Shown: positions 33,507 through 41,216 of the stretch, piece by piece
How positions within the stretch are numbered: the stretch's first letter is position 1
How the letters are laid out: each line of letters opens with the position of its first letter
From: MGML01 sp034416335
Lineage (GTDB): Bacteria; Chloroflexota; Dehalococcoidia; Dehalococcoidales; UBA2162
Assembly: GCA_034416335.1 (NCBI GenBank)
Contig: DAOULV010000023.1
Location: 7,100-71,099, forward strand
Direction: 5' to 3'
DNA: 64,000 bases
The notes under the pieces: generated by a model
The model's database searches: none
The model's input: only the letters and a program-made list of their open reading frames with translations
What the model was told of the DNA's origin: nothing
Translations under genes and position numbers: made by a program

Positions 33507-33923
33507 TTAACTTCCGGGTTTTTCCGGAGGAGTATATTTGGGCGGAAGGGTCAGGGTCAAAACCCAGGAAGTCTTTTCCGGATTCCCCGTGATACGGTGA
33601 CTATAAGGGGTACCTTTGGGAACATATGTCATCGCGGCGGAATTTATTGTATATTTTTCCGGTTCTCCTCCCATCGTAATTTCTATTTCGGTATTTATTT
33701 CATCTATCTTTTCGGGGTCTCCGCCGGCATACATATTAACGCGGTCGGCATCTACGGCTTCCGGTGGCGCATCGATGAGCGGCAGTGCTTCTACCGGGGT
33801 AAGCTGCACGCCGAAGTCATATCCCCGGGCATCCTTTCCGTGAAATTCAAATACCTGGAGGTCTCCGTACTGTTTTATTTCCGGAGCAAGTATGTATTTA
33901 TCGACATCCTTTTTATCCGTCAT
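33507..33923 (-). CDS. Small cupin protein 3, with degenerate metal site
   Basis: I start at ATG MTDKKDVDKYILAPE because AAAGGAG sits at the right distance before it; 138 aa. The first metal motif seen in the sister proteins (H-x-H ... E) is replaced by NMYAGGDPEKIDEINTEIE, so only GTPYSHRITG keeps a histidine. It may have lost catalysis and become a binding or partner subunit. It lies 35 nt after the double-cupin gene on the minus strand and is probably co-transcribed with it. Confidence 0.7.
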   Translation of the reverse strand: MTDKKDVDKYILAPEIKQYGDLQVFEFHGKDARGYDFGVQLTPVEALPLIDAPPEAVDADRVNMYAGGDPEKIDEINTEIEITMGGEPEKYTINSAAMTYVPKGTPYSHRITGNPEKTSWVLTLTLPPKYTPPEKPGS

Positions 33924-33958
33924 TTCCACTCCTTTCAGTTATAAGGTCTATTAGCTGA

Positions 33959-34927
33959 TTACTGTTTTCCCCACATCGGGGTGTTCCCTATGGTAAAACA
34001 CAGCACCGGTCTATTTACGTTTCTGAACTCCAGCGGGCAGTGATTCAGGCCTTTCGGTATGTAGATAAGCGAACTCTGGTTAATGATATGTTTCTCATCG
34101 CCAAGAACGATTGAAACATCACCATCCACTTTCCTGGGGTCATCTTTCCCGCAGAAACCTATTATACCTATCATCTCGTCGAAATCATGGGCGTGTGGTT
34201 CCACCGACATCGTGGTATCCCCGCTCCATATCCAGACAAAGTCCACGTAGAAACCGCCCTGTGAAGCCTCGTCGTCCAGGGATACTATCTGGTTACTTTT
34301 TGCCGTTCTTGACCCGGGCGGCGGGGGAGGCGGCGGATTATTCGGGTCCCAGTGAGGTTTGGGCTCGGTAATAATGAATCTTCCATATCTTGTCCCGGAG
34401 GAATCAGGCTCGGGGCGCGGGAAGAAAGCTTCTTTCGATTGCCCTTCCTCAAGTTCCGTTGATTCCGAAGTGCGGCCGTACCGGCTTATCGGGGCAAGAG
34501 TAAAGAAAAACACCGGCCGGTTTACTTCGCGGAATGTCAACGGGCAGTGCTTCATACCTGCCGCAACGTGGACGAGACAGCTCTTCGTCAGATAGTGAGT
34601 CTCGTCACCGAGTATGATTTCCATCCTGGCATCCAGTTCGCCGGGATTAGCCTGGTCGGTACCGATAAAGCCGATAACCTCCGTAAAATCGTGATGATGA
34701 GGTTCTTCGGTGGTGCCGGACGTGGTTACTCCTTCCCATAACCACAGGCACTCCATATAAAATTCCGCCCCTTCCACCTTTTCATCATCCATCCATAACA
34801 GCCGGAGTCCTTCCACAGTGGACTCTACCGGACTCTTCTCCCTCATTTCTTCTATCTTTGCCATTTCTTCGGGAGTATATTCCCTCGTTTCCGTGACTAT
34901 ATATTTTGAATACTTCAGTTCACTCAT
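33959..34927 (-). CDS. Tandem double cupin protein (322 aa)
   Basis: Two full KYxKYI cupin domains are fused. Domain 1 (about 1-165) opens LKYSKYIVTETREY and has EEPHHHDFTEVIGFIG and GMKHCPL. Domain 2 (about 182-322) opens TRYGRFIITEPKPHW and has VEPHAHDFDEMIGIIG and GLNHCPLEFRNVNRP. A proline run (NNPPPPPPPGSR) marks the start of the second domain. Both metal sites look intact, so it may form the two-domain barrel seen in bicupin dioxygenases or decarboxylases. The fusion and the four single-domain sisters point to repeated duplication within this locus. Confidence 0.82.
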   Translation of the reverse strand: MSELKYSKYIVTETREYTPEEMAKIEEMREKSPVESTVEGLRLLWMDDEKVEGAEFYMECLWLWEGVTTSGTTEEPHHHDFTEVIGFIGTDQANPGELDARMEIILGDETHYLTKSCLVHVAAGMKHCPLTFREVNRPVFFFTLAPISRYGRTSESTELEEGQSKEAFFPRPEPDSSGTRYGRFIITEPKPHWDPNNPPPPPPPGSRTAKSNQIVSLDDEASQGGFYVDFVWIWSGDTTMSVEPHAHDFDEMIGIIGFCGKDDPRKVDGDVSIVLGDEKHIINQSSLIYIPKGLNHCPLEFRNVNRPVLCFTIGNTPMWGKQ

Positions 34928-35021
34928 CTTAAATTCCTTTCGTTCACATTCTTACATTCCGACAAAGTATTTACTCATCCGGATGAAAAATAACGGTGTT
35001 TTTCGTAAATTTATTCTGGGA

Positions 35022-35648
35022 TTAATCATCCCAGAGACGGAAGGGAGGATATTCGTCTGTCATAAGGGCCATATATGCGTACGTCCGGTATGACCAGCGG
35101 TTCGTACCGACCACCAGTTTAAATATTTCTTCGGGATATTTACCGGTAAACAGCAGCGCACACCCGGCGAAGATAGCGAGGATAAATGTCAGACCCACCC
35201 GGCTGTGTTCTCCTCCGCCTCCCTGGAGAAGCGAAAGAATTATGCAGTGCGGAATAATCAGCAGCCACCATTTCACCAATGCCAACCCTTTGGACAGTTT
35301 TTCGGGATATTCAATCTCAAGGTCGGCTGGATAACTGTCATCAGGCTCAAGGCTGAAAGGCGGATACCTGTCCGTTCCCAGAACCTGATAACTGTAGAAA
35401 CCCACCCGCCACGACCAGCGTAATACACCCGTGATGAATTTGAACAGGCTCTCCGGATACTTCCCGGTGAACAGGATTGCAAACAGGGCAATTATCCAGG
35501 CGATGACCGCAGCCACCCACAGGAACGCCAGGCAAACATAATGCGGGATACCCAGCAGCCATTTGAGCAGCCATAGACCGGGGCCGGGTGGTACGGAAAG
35601 ATCACCCCTTATATTCACAGGATAGGGGTTCTGTTTCTGAGACATCAT
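35022..35648 (-). CDS. DUF4389 membrane protein
   Basis: The 208 aa protein contains two repeats of the DUF4389 pattern: LLKWLLGIPHYVCLAFLWVA with FTGKYPESLFKFITGVLRW and YPPFSLEPDDSYP, then VKWWLLIIPHCIILSLL with FTGKYPEEIFKLVVGTNRWSYR and YPPFRLWDD. Membrane helices lie near 25-60 and 125-165. The family is common in actinobacteria and Chloroflexota and has no known function. It lies between the cupin genes, divergent from the fifth cupin. Confidence 0.85.
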   Translation of the reverse strand: MMSQKQNPYPVNIRGDLSVPPGPGLWLLKWLLGIPHYVCLAFLWVAAVIAWIIALFAILFTGKYPESLFKFITGVLRWSWRVGFYSYQVLGTDRYPPFSLEPDDSYPADLEIEYPEKLSKGLALVKWWLLIIPHCIILSLLQGGGGEHSRVGLTFILAIFAGCALLFTGKYPEEIFKLVVGTNRWSYRTYAYMALMTDEYPPFRLWDD

Positions 35649-35863
35649 AAACCTCCTGGTTTTAGTTATTCGTTTTCTAGAAGGATATGAAAAATAAGAA
35701 AGAAGTATCTGTAATAAACGATTTCAAACATTGTATCAGGAAATTAATACAATAACACCCGAAGTATATAAAAAACTTATTATCTGGTAACATTAATAAC
35801 TTGAGCGGATTGCTCTCATCCGGTGAATCCTTTTTCTGTATTCAATTGAGGAGGAATAATATT

Positions 35864-36379
35864 ATGCCAGAATCCAGATATTCAAAATACGTGATTAGAA
35901 AGCCGGCTGTCATCGGTCAGGGAGGACACCTGGAGATACCGGACAGATACGACCTAGAAGGCAAGGTGGATACCGGTCCGCTGGTATGGGTCGGGAAGGA
36001 AATCATCCCCGAAGCGATAACGGGACTTGAATCCGGGATTATCTCAGGAGATTTCACCGTAGGTACCGGTACCGGCGGAGGTCTCGAACCCCACAAACAC
36101 GACGATTTCGACGAGATGTTCCTGTTTATGGGAACGAACCCCGACGATATCGAAGATCTCGGGGCGGACGTGGAGTTCTGGCTAGGCGAAGGAGACGAAC
36201 TGGAGAAAATCGAGATAAACACTTCAGCCTGCGTCTTCGTCCCGGCAGGTCTGGCCCACTTTCCATTGACATGGAAGAACGTAAAACGACCCTGTGTATT
36301 CGTAGTGGTTTCCTGCAGTCCTTTCGATCCCAGTACACAACGGCAGGACCCGGTTTCACGCAACGGCAGACCGCAGTAG
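35864..36379 (+). CDS. Small cupin protein 5 (KYxKYI family)
   Basis: I start at MPESRYSKYVIRKPAV, after GGAGG, giving 171 aa. The cupin motifs are LEPHKHDDFDEMFLFMG near residue 72 and GLAHFPLTWKNVKRP near 133. Unlike its sisters it is on the plus strand, 28 nt upstream of a UroD-like methyltransferase gene, so the two are likely co-transcribed. This is the best clue in the window to the cupin family's role: it may bind or process the same compound as the UroD-like enzymes. Confidence 0.8.
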   Translation: MPESRYSKYVIRKPAVIGQGGHLEIPDRYDLEGKVDTGPLVWVGKEIIPEAITGLESGIISGDFTVGTGTGGGLEPHKHDDFDEMFLFMGTNPDDIEDLGADVEFWLGEGDELEKIEINTSACVFVPAGLAHFPLTWKNVKRPCVFVVVSCSPFDPSTQRQDPVSRNGRPQ

Positions 36380-36407
36380 CTGATACCAGTCCGGAGGATA
36401 GATAAAT

Positions 36408-37661
36408 ATGGACGTAACACCCGAGCAAAGATACAGGGAAAAGGGGAAAAGACTGGGCGACGTCGTCCGGCTGCAGATACCGGACAGAGTGCCGGTGATG
36501 CTGGAATTAAGTTATTTCCCGGCCTGGTACACCGGACTGACTTTTGAAGCTGCATACTACGACTATGACAGGTGGCTCGAAGCCTGTATCAAGACTACGC
36601 TCGACTTCGACCCTGATCTGGTGCACATTACTCCGTTTTTCCCCGGTGAAGCGCTGGAGCTTCTCGAACCCAGGCCGCTCAAGTGGCCTGGACACGGAGT
36701 GTCGCCCGATGACTCGCACCAGTACCTCGAACTGGAGAGTATGAAAGAGGATGAATACGATGCTCTTATGGGCGACATATCCGACTTTATACTGCGGAAG
36801 CACCTGCCGCGTGTCTGCGGGGCAATGGAGGCTTTCAGCAAACTCCCCAGGCTTTCTGCACAGGGTTTCAGCTACCGGGGGGCGCTTGCCCTGGCGGAAG
36901 CGCTGGCAGACCCCGAAGTTACCGATGCAATCGGGAAGCTCAGGGAAGTCGGTCGGATTATGCTGAAATGGCGTTCAAGGATGGACTCGTTCGGGAAAGA
37001 AATCGATAAACTAGGTTACCCCAGATTCAGTCCGGGCACGGCACAGGCGCCCTTCGATTCTGTTTCAGACTTCCTGAGAGGAATGCAGGGTACCATGCTA
37101 GATATATTCCGCCAGCCCGACAAACTGCTCCGGGCCTGCGATAAAATCCTTGAAGACAGGATAAACAGGGGTATTCCCGCAGTAGAAGGCAGCGATGAAT
37201 GTCCTCACCTGCTGTTTATGGGTATGCACCGGGGCTCGGACGGCTTTATGTCCGTACGGCAGTTCGAAAAGTTCTACTGGCCTACGCTTAAGAAGATCAT
37301 TCTTGCCGTTATAGACGCCGGACTGACGCCGCTTATCTTCTGTGAGGGCGACTGGACGACCAGGATACATTATTTACTGGAGTTGCCGGCAGGTAAAAGC
37401 GTCGCCCGTCTCGACCTGACCGATATATATAAAGCCAAGGAGATTCTTAAAGGCCATACGGCAATAATGGGGAACGTCCCTGCTTCCATATTGCAAACCG
37501 GTACACCGGACGATGTGAAAAACCGCTGCAGGAAACTGATAGATGTGATAGGTAAAGACGGCGGATATATCCTGACAGCGGGGAGTTCCATAGACAAGGC
37601 AAGACCGGAAAACATCAGGGCAATGGTGGATTTCACGAAAGAGTACGGGGTATACGGGTAG
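36408..37661 (+). CDS. UroD/MtaA-superfamily methyltransferase-like protein A
   Basis: The 417 aa protein belongs to the uroporphyrinogen decarboxylase fold group that includes the corrinoid:CoM methyltransferases MtaA and MtbA. Typical blocks are LQIPDRVPVMLELSYFPAWY, KWPGHGVSPDDSHQYLE, HRGSDGFMSVRQFEKFYWP near 266, FCEGDWTTRIHYLLELPAG near 310 and GDSL-like ending ENIRAMVDFTKEYGVYG. It is about 50 percent identical by eye with the next gene. Real UroD is shorter (about 350 aa) and has other active-site residues, so heme synthesis is unlikely. It probably transfers methyl groups to or from a corrinoid protein. Confidence 0.85.
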   Translation: MDVTPEQRYREKGKRLGDVVRLQIPDRVPVMLELSYFPAWYTGLTFEAAYYDYDRWLEACIKTTLDFDPDLVHITPFFPGEALELLEPRPLKWPGHGVSPDDSHQYLELESMKEDEYDALMGDISDFILRKHLPRVCGAMEAFSKLPRLSAQGFSYRGALALAEALADPEVTDAIGKLREVGRIMLKWRSRMDSFGKEIDKLGYPRFSPGTAQAPFDSVSDFLRGMQGTMLDIFRQPDKLLRACDKILEDRINRGIPAVEGSDECPHLLFMGMHRGSDGFMSVRQFEKFYWPTLKKIILAVIDAGLTPLIFCEGDWTTRIHYLLELPAGKSVARLDLTDIYKAKEILKGHTAIMGNVPASILQTGTPDDVKNRCRKLIDVIGKDGGYILTAGSSIDKARPENIRAMVDFTKEYGVYG

Positions 37662-37980
37662 ACCGAATTTTCACTTAATCTGCTTGGGTAAAGACGCATA
37701 TCGTTCTACGCTCATATGGTCGTTTATATACATCTCACCGCTGTCCCCTTTCCGGCTATAACCATCGACGTTGTCCAGAAAAGGGGAGTTAATAAGAGAG
37801 AGGGGCTCCGCCCCTCTCTCAAACTCTTTCCCCCTCAAACTATCGAAATTTTTCTGCTGAATACGGTAACTGTTTGAGGGGGATAAAGGGGGTGTACCGA
37901 ATATTACAATCAGTACTGAATAGTACCACGTATTTATCAAGTTGACGGATTATTCCGCCTTTAGTAAAGTTAGCTAGAAA
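37662..37980. repeat. Intergenic repeat, family R4 (inverse), between UroD-like genes
   Basis: About 37780-37930 holds GAGAGAGGGGCTCCGCCCCTCTC and a CCCCCTCAAAC/GTTTGAGGGGG inverted pair with a 36-nt centre, the complement of the copy near 20400. No gene is seen; a ribosome site GGGGAGG precedes the next ATG. Confidence 0.65.
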
Positions 37981-37996
37981 TATGGGGAGGTAATAT

Positions 37997-39250
37997 ATGG
38001 CAGAAAAATCACCGGAAGAACTGTACAGGGAAAGAGACCAGAGGCTTGCCGATGCAATAGAACTGAAAGTGCCGGACCGTGTGCCGATAGATATGTCATT
38101 CGGTTATTTCCCGGCAAGGTACACAAATCAGCCTTTTTCAATAGTCTATTACGAACCGCAGAAGTGGCTGGAGGCGGTCAAGAAGACGGTTGTGGACTTC
38201 CAGCCCGACTCTCTGTTCTATATACAGGGACTTCAACCCGGTAAAGCCCTCGAGAAACTCGACCCGAAGACACAGAGATGGCCGGGGCACGGCGTTCCCG
38301 AAAATACCGGTAATCAGGCAATTGAGGGCGAGTTTATGAAGGCGGACGAGTACGACCTGGTTATGAAAGACTCAACTAATTTCACACTTAGATACTTGAT
38401 GCCGAGGACTGTCGGTTCAATGGAAGCCTGGGCGAATTTCCCGGACCTTTCCGATGCAGGCAGGGGGCAGATGGGTGCAATGATGATCGCGGAAGCATTA
38501 GCCAGGCCAGACATGGCTGCTTCCATAGCTACACTCCAGGAAGTCGGTCGCGAAATTGCCGAATGGAGAAAAACCTTACCTGACTTAAACGCCGCGGTGG
38601 AAGAACTCGGTTTCCCGGTAGGCGGGATGGGCGCCGGTGGGTCACCCTACGATCAGGTCATGAACGGTTTCAGAGGAATGCCGGGGACGATGATGGATAT
38701 TTACCGCCAGCCGGACAAGCTTCATGAACTTATCGATTATTTCCTGGAAAGAAGTCTGAAACGAATCGAAGCGATGCCATACCGTGAACACCACAAGAGG
38801 AGTTTCATGGCTACGCACAGGGGTTCGGATGGATTCATGTCGAAAAAGCAATTCGAGGAATTCTACTGGCCAGGATTAAAGAAGATTTACCTTGCTGCCA
38901 TCGATAAGGGAATCATCCCATGTATTTTCTTCGAGGGCGACTGGACAACCCGCCTCGAGTATCTTCTCGAGTTGCCGAAAGGCAAGATAATGGCGCACTT
39001 TGATTCCACGGATATTTTCCGAGCAAAAGACATCCTTAAAGGTCATATGTGCATCAGGGGTAATTTCCCCGGCTCACTGCTTACGGCCGGTACTCCCGAC
39101 GAAGTGAAGGAACACGTCAAGAAGCTGATCGATTACGTAGGTAAGGACGGCGGTTACGTCATGTGCCCCAGGGTTGTTCCTGATTTTGCCAAACCGGAAA
39201 ACCTGCACGCCATGATTGACTATACCAAGGAATACGGCGTCTACAACTAG
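37997..39250 (+). CDS. UroD/MtaA-superfamily methyltransferase-like protein B
   Basis: The 417 aa paralogue of the preceding gene has matching blocks LKVPDRVPIDMSFGYFPARY, RWPGHGVPENTGNQAIE, HRGSDGFMSKKQFEEFYWP, FFEGDWTTRLEYLLELPKG and ENLHAMIDYTKEYGVYN. The FEGDWTTRLEYL region corresponds to the metal and substrate side of the barrel in MtaA-type enzymes. A repeat of about 200 nt separates it from copy A, so it may be expressed on its own. It is followed by an array of R2 repeats and then a dehydrogenase gene. The substrate is unknown. Confidence 0.85.
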   Translation: MAEKSPEELYRERDQRLADAIELKVPDRVPIDMSFGYFPARYTNQPFSIVYYEPQKWLEAVKKTVVDFQPDSLFYIQGLQPGKALEKLDPKTQRWPGHGVPENTGNQAIEGEFMKADEYDLVMKDSTNFTLRYLMPRTVGSMEAWANFPDLSDAGRGQMGAMMIAEALARPDMAASIATLQEVGREIAEWRKTLPDLNAAVEELGFPVGGMGAGGSPYDQVMNGFRGMPGTMMDIYRQPDKLHELIDYFLERSLKRIEAMPYREHHKRSFMATHRGSDGFMSKKQFEEFYWPGLKKIYLAAIDKGIIPCIFFEGDWTTRLEYLLELPKGKIMAHFDSTDIFRAKDILKGHMCIRGNFPGSLLTAGTPDEVKEHVKKLIDYVGKDGGYVMCPRVVPDFAKPENLHAMIDYTKEYGVYN

Positions 39251-39259
39251 TTTGCTGTC

Positions 39260-39500
39260 TTATAGGTTCCTTGAAAAATTAGTCGGTTCCGGAGCCTCCG
39301 TTCATGGTTCGATAAACTCACCATGAGCGATCAGGACTCCAGGTACCGCTTGTCCTGAGCCTATCGAAGTATGAGTCTTAAACACCGTTCATCCTGAGAT
39401 TGTCGAAGTATGAACCTTAAACACCGTTCATCCTGAGCTTGTCGAAGGATGAGCCTTAGACACCGTTCGTCCTGAGCCTGTCGAAGGATGAGCCTATTAT
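39260..39500. repeat. Tandem array of R2 palindromes (period about 39 nt)
   Basis: Four head-to-tail copies of a unit around TCCTGAGCTTGTCGAAGGA (about 39347-39495), preceded by TTCATGGTTCGATAAACTCACCATGA, a related inverted repeat. Units drift (GAGCCTATCGAAGTATG, GAGATTGTCGAAGTATG, GAGCTTGTCGAAGGATG, GAGCCTGTCGAAGGATG). No gene is seen in 39251-39621. Confidence 0.8.
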
Positions 39501-39624
39501 TTAAGAGGTTTCGGGGACGCGAATCGAGAACCGAATAATCAGCCGGTCTACCATTCCGGCCCCGGTTTTCACCGGGATCGGTATGGTTTTTAGTACAGGT
39601 AACAGATGATAAAGGAGCTGTGTG

Positions 39625-40497
39625 ATGACATTAAAAATTGGATTTGTCGGGGTAGGAGACATCGGAAACGTGATGGCAAGAAGCATACTGAAAGCTGGTA
39701 TACCACTCGCGGTGTATGACCTGAATAAAGAAGCCGTCGACAGGGTTGTGGCTGAAGGAGCTTCAGCGGCAAATTCCTGCCGGGAACTGATGGAAACGAG
39801 CGACGCCGTAATCAGCATGGTACGCGATATCCCCCAGACGGAAGAAGTAGTTTTCGGTAAAGAAGGGCTGTGGGAAGGGACAAAGGAAGGAAGTATTATC
39901 ATCCTTTCCAGTACAATCGGGCCGTATTACCCCTGTGAACTCTACGAAAAAGGCAAGGAAAAGGGCGTCAGAGTAATCGACATAGGCGTTACCAAGAATA
40001 TCCCTACCAATGAGATAGGTCAGTTCACCCTGATGGTAAGCGGTGATGACGACGTTATAGATAAATGCTGGCCTGTTTTCGAAGCTATGGGGAGAAAAGT
40101 ATTCAAAGCAGGAAAAATAGGAAACGGCCAAGCTTACAAACTTGTCAATAATATGGTTGCCTTCAATATGGGGACAGTAATCCACGAGTGCCTGAATGTC
40201 GGTCTTAAAGCAGGTCTCGACATGAAGATGATGCTGGATGTAATGCAGGAAGGCACCGGTGGAAGCTGGATGGCGAACAGTATGAGAAATATGCTTGAAT
40301 CCGGCAGGAGAAGGATGCCTCCCCCACCCCCTCCATCCGGTGATTCCCCACCGCCTAAATTCATTAATAAAGACCAGGTACTGGCAATCGAGATGGCTGA
40401 AAAACTGGAAGCCGAAATACCTGTGGCAAAACTGATGGAGGAACTCGACGAGTCTAAAGTGTATGAAACCTATACAAAATATATGAGGGGAGAATAG
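39625..40497 (+). CDS. NAD(P)-dependent beta-hydroxyacid dehydrogenase (HIBADH family)
   Basis: The 290 aa protein starts at ATG 7 nt after GGAG (the GTG before it is less suited). It has the dinucleotide motif KIGFVGVGDIGNVMARSI, the DLNKEAVDRV strand, SSTIGPYYP, and the catalytic lysine in GNGQAYKLVNNMV near residue 170. These are the marks of 3-hydroxyisobutyrate/tartronate semialdehyde dehydrogenases. Near residue 230 the chain holds an unusual run GRRRMPPPPPPSGDSPPPKF where sister enzymes have a short loop before the final helices. It oxidises a 3-hydroxyacid or reduces the semialdehyde. Confidence 0.9.
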   Translation: MTLKIGFVGVGDIGNVMARSILKAGIPLAVYDLNKEAVDRVVAEGASAANSCRELMETSDAVISMVRDIPQTEEVVFGKEGLWEGTKEGSIIILSSTIGPYYPCELYEKGKEKGVRVIDIGVTKNIPTNEIGQFTLMVSGDDDVIDKCWPVFEAMGRKVFKAGKIGNGQAYKLVNNMVAFNMGTVIHECLNVGLKAGLDMKMMLDVMQEGTGGSWMANSMRNMLESGRRRMPPPPPPSGDSPPPKFINKDQVLAIEMAEKLEAEIPVAKLMEELDESKVYETYTKYMRGE

Positions 40498-40514
40498 TAA
40501 TATCTAAGAAACCT

Positions 40515-40565
40515 CTGAAAAGTCCCCTCACCCTAACCCTCTCCCCTCAAGGGAGAGGAATGTCC
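40515..40565. repeat. Partial R1-like repeat
   Basis: Only the first hairpin half is present: CCCCTCACCCTAACCCTCTCC then CCTCAAGGGAGAGG. Confidence 0.55.
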
Positions 40566-40705
40566 CGATCGATATTAAGCGGTGTTAATCAAAGGTTCCC
40601 TAAACACTGAAACCTGATTTGTAAATAAGCATTAATACTAAAATAAAAGGTTATAATCAGGTAATGAATTATTTCGATATCTGGATTTATACTACACCGA
40701 TTGTC

Positions 40706-40744
40706 ATTATTGCATCGTCCGCCTGCGGCGGACGATGCAATAAT
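40706..40744. terminator. Perfect 18-bp hairpin between convergent genes
   Basis: ATTATTGCATCGTCCGCC, loop TGC, then the exact complement. It lies between the dehydrogenase and the NifU-like gene, which converge. It may terminate both transcripts, though no T-run follows, or it may be a repeat element. Confidence 0.55.
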
Positions 40745-40775
40745 TATAAGATTACCACAAAGTGACAGTACCGGT

Positions 40776-41183
40776 TTATTCCGGCGAGGCGTAATTCGCC
40801 GTACGGTTGAATACGCGATTAATCAACTCGATAGTTCCCCATACCTTGCGCCTGACTCCGCCGCCTTCGCTGCCTATCCACTCGTAGAATTTCTCTTTAG
40901 GGATATTTCTTGCTTCTTCAATAGTGAGACCCCGCGTCAGTTCGCACAGGGCTTCGATAACCACGTTCGCCGTCGGGTCACAGCTGCATAAATATCTTAT
41001 ATCATCGATAACGTCGTCTTTAACCTTAACGTATACGTTGATATAATCGCTTTCTCCCTTACCGCAGATATGTATACCTTCGGCTTTCGAATCTATAAAG
41101 AAGGTGGGGTTTTCGAAAGAGCCGGCATTCTTAAAGCCTTCTTTCATCAATTCTTTATATTTTTCGGCAACTATTTCGTCCAT
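40776..41183 (-). CDS. NifU/IscU N-terminal-like scaffold protein
   Basis: The 135 aa protein resembles IscU/NifU-N scaffolds: VKVKDDVIDDIRYLCSCDP, then ANVVIEALCELTRGLTIEEA with the GLTIEEA helix typical of the family. Three cysteines are visible (C-x-C near residue 66 and LCEL near 80), near but not identical to the GCG...C...C ligand set of IscU. It could hold a Fe-S cluster or move sulfur or selenium. It lies just downstream of a SufS-like desulfurase gene (33 nt gap), the usual partner, and is likely co-transcribed. Confidence 0.8.
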   Translation of the reverse strand: MDEIVAEKYKELMKEGFKNAGSFENPTFFIDSKAEGIHICGKGESDYINVYVKVKDDVIDDIRYLCSCDPTANVVIEALCELTRGLTIEEARNIPKEKFYEWIGSEGGGVRRKVWGTIELINRVFNRTANYASPE

Positions 41184-41216
41184 TACACGTCCTGCTCCGC
41201 GTTATTATGCTTAATT

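Noticed and set aside
36408..37661. True uroporphyrinogen decarboxylase (hemE)
   Set aside because: Length, block order and four paralogues in methyltransferase contexts fit the MtaA-like branch; no other heme genes are nearby.
39347..39495. A CRISPR array
   Set aside because: The units repeat with drift and the spacing contains no unique spacers; the whole 39-nt unit is the repeat. No cas genes are present.
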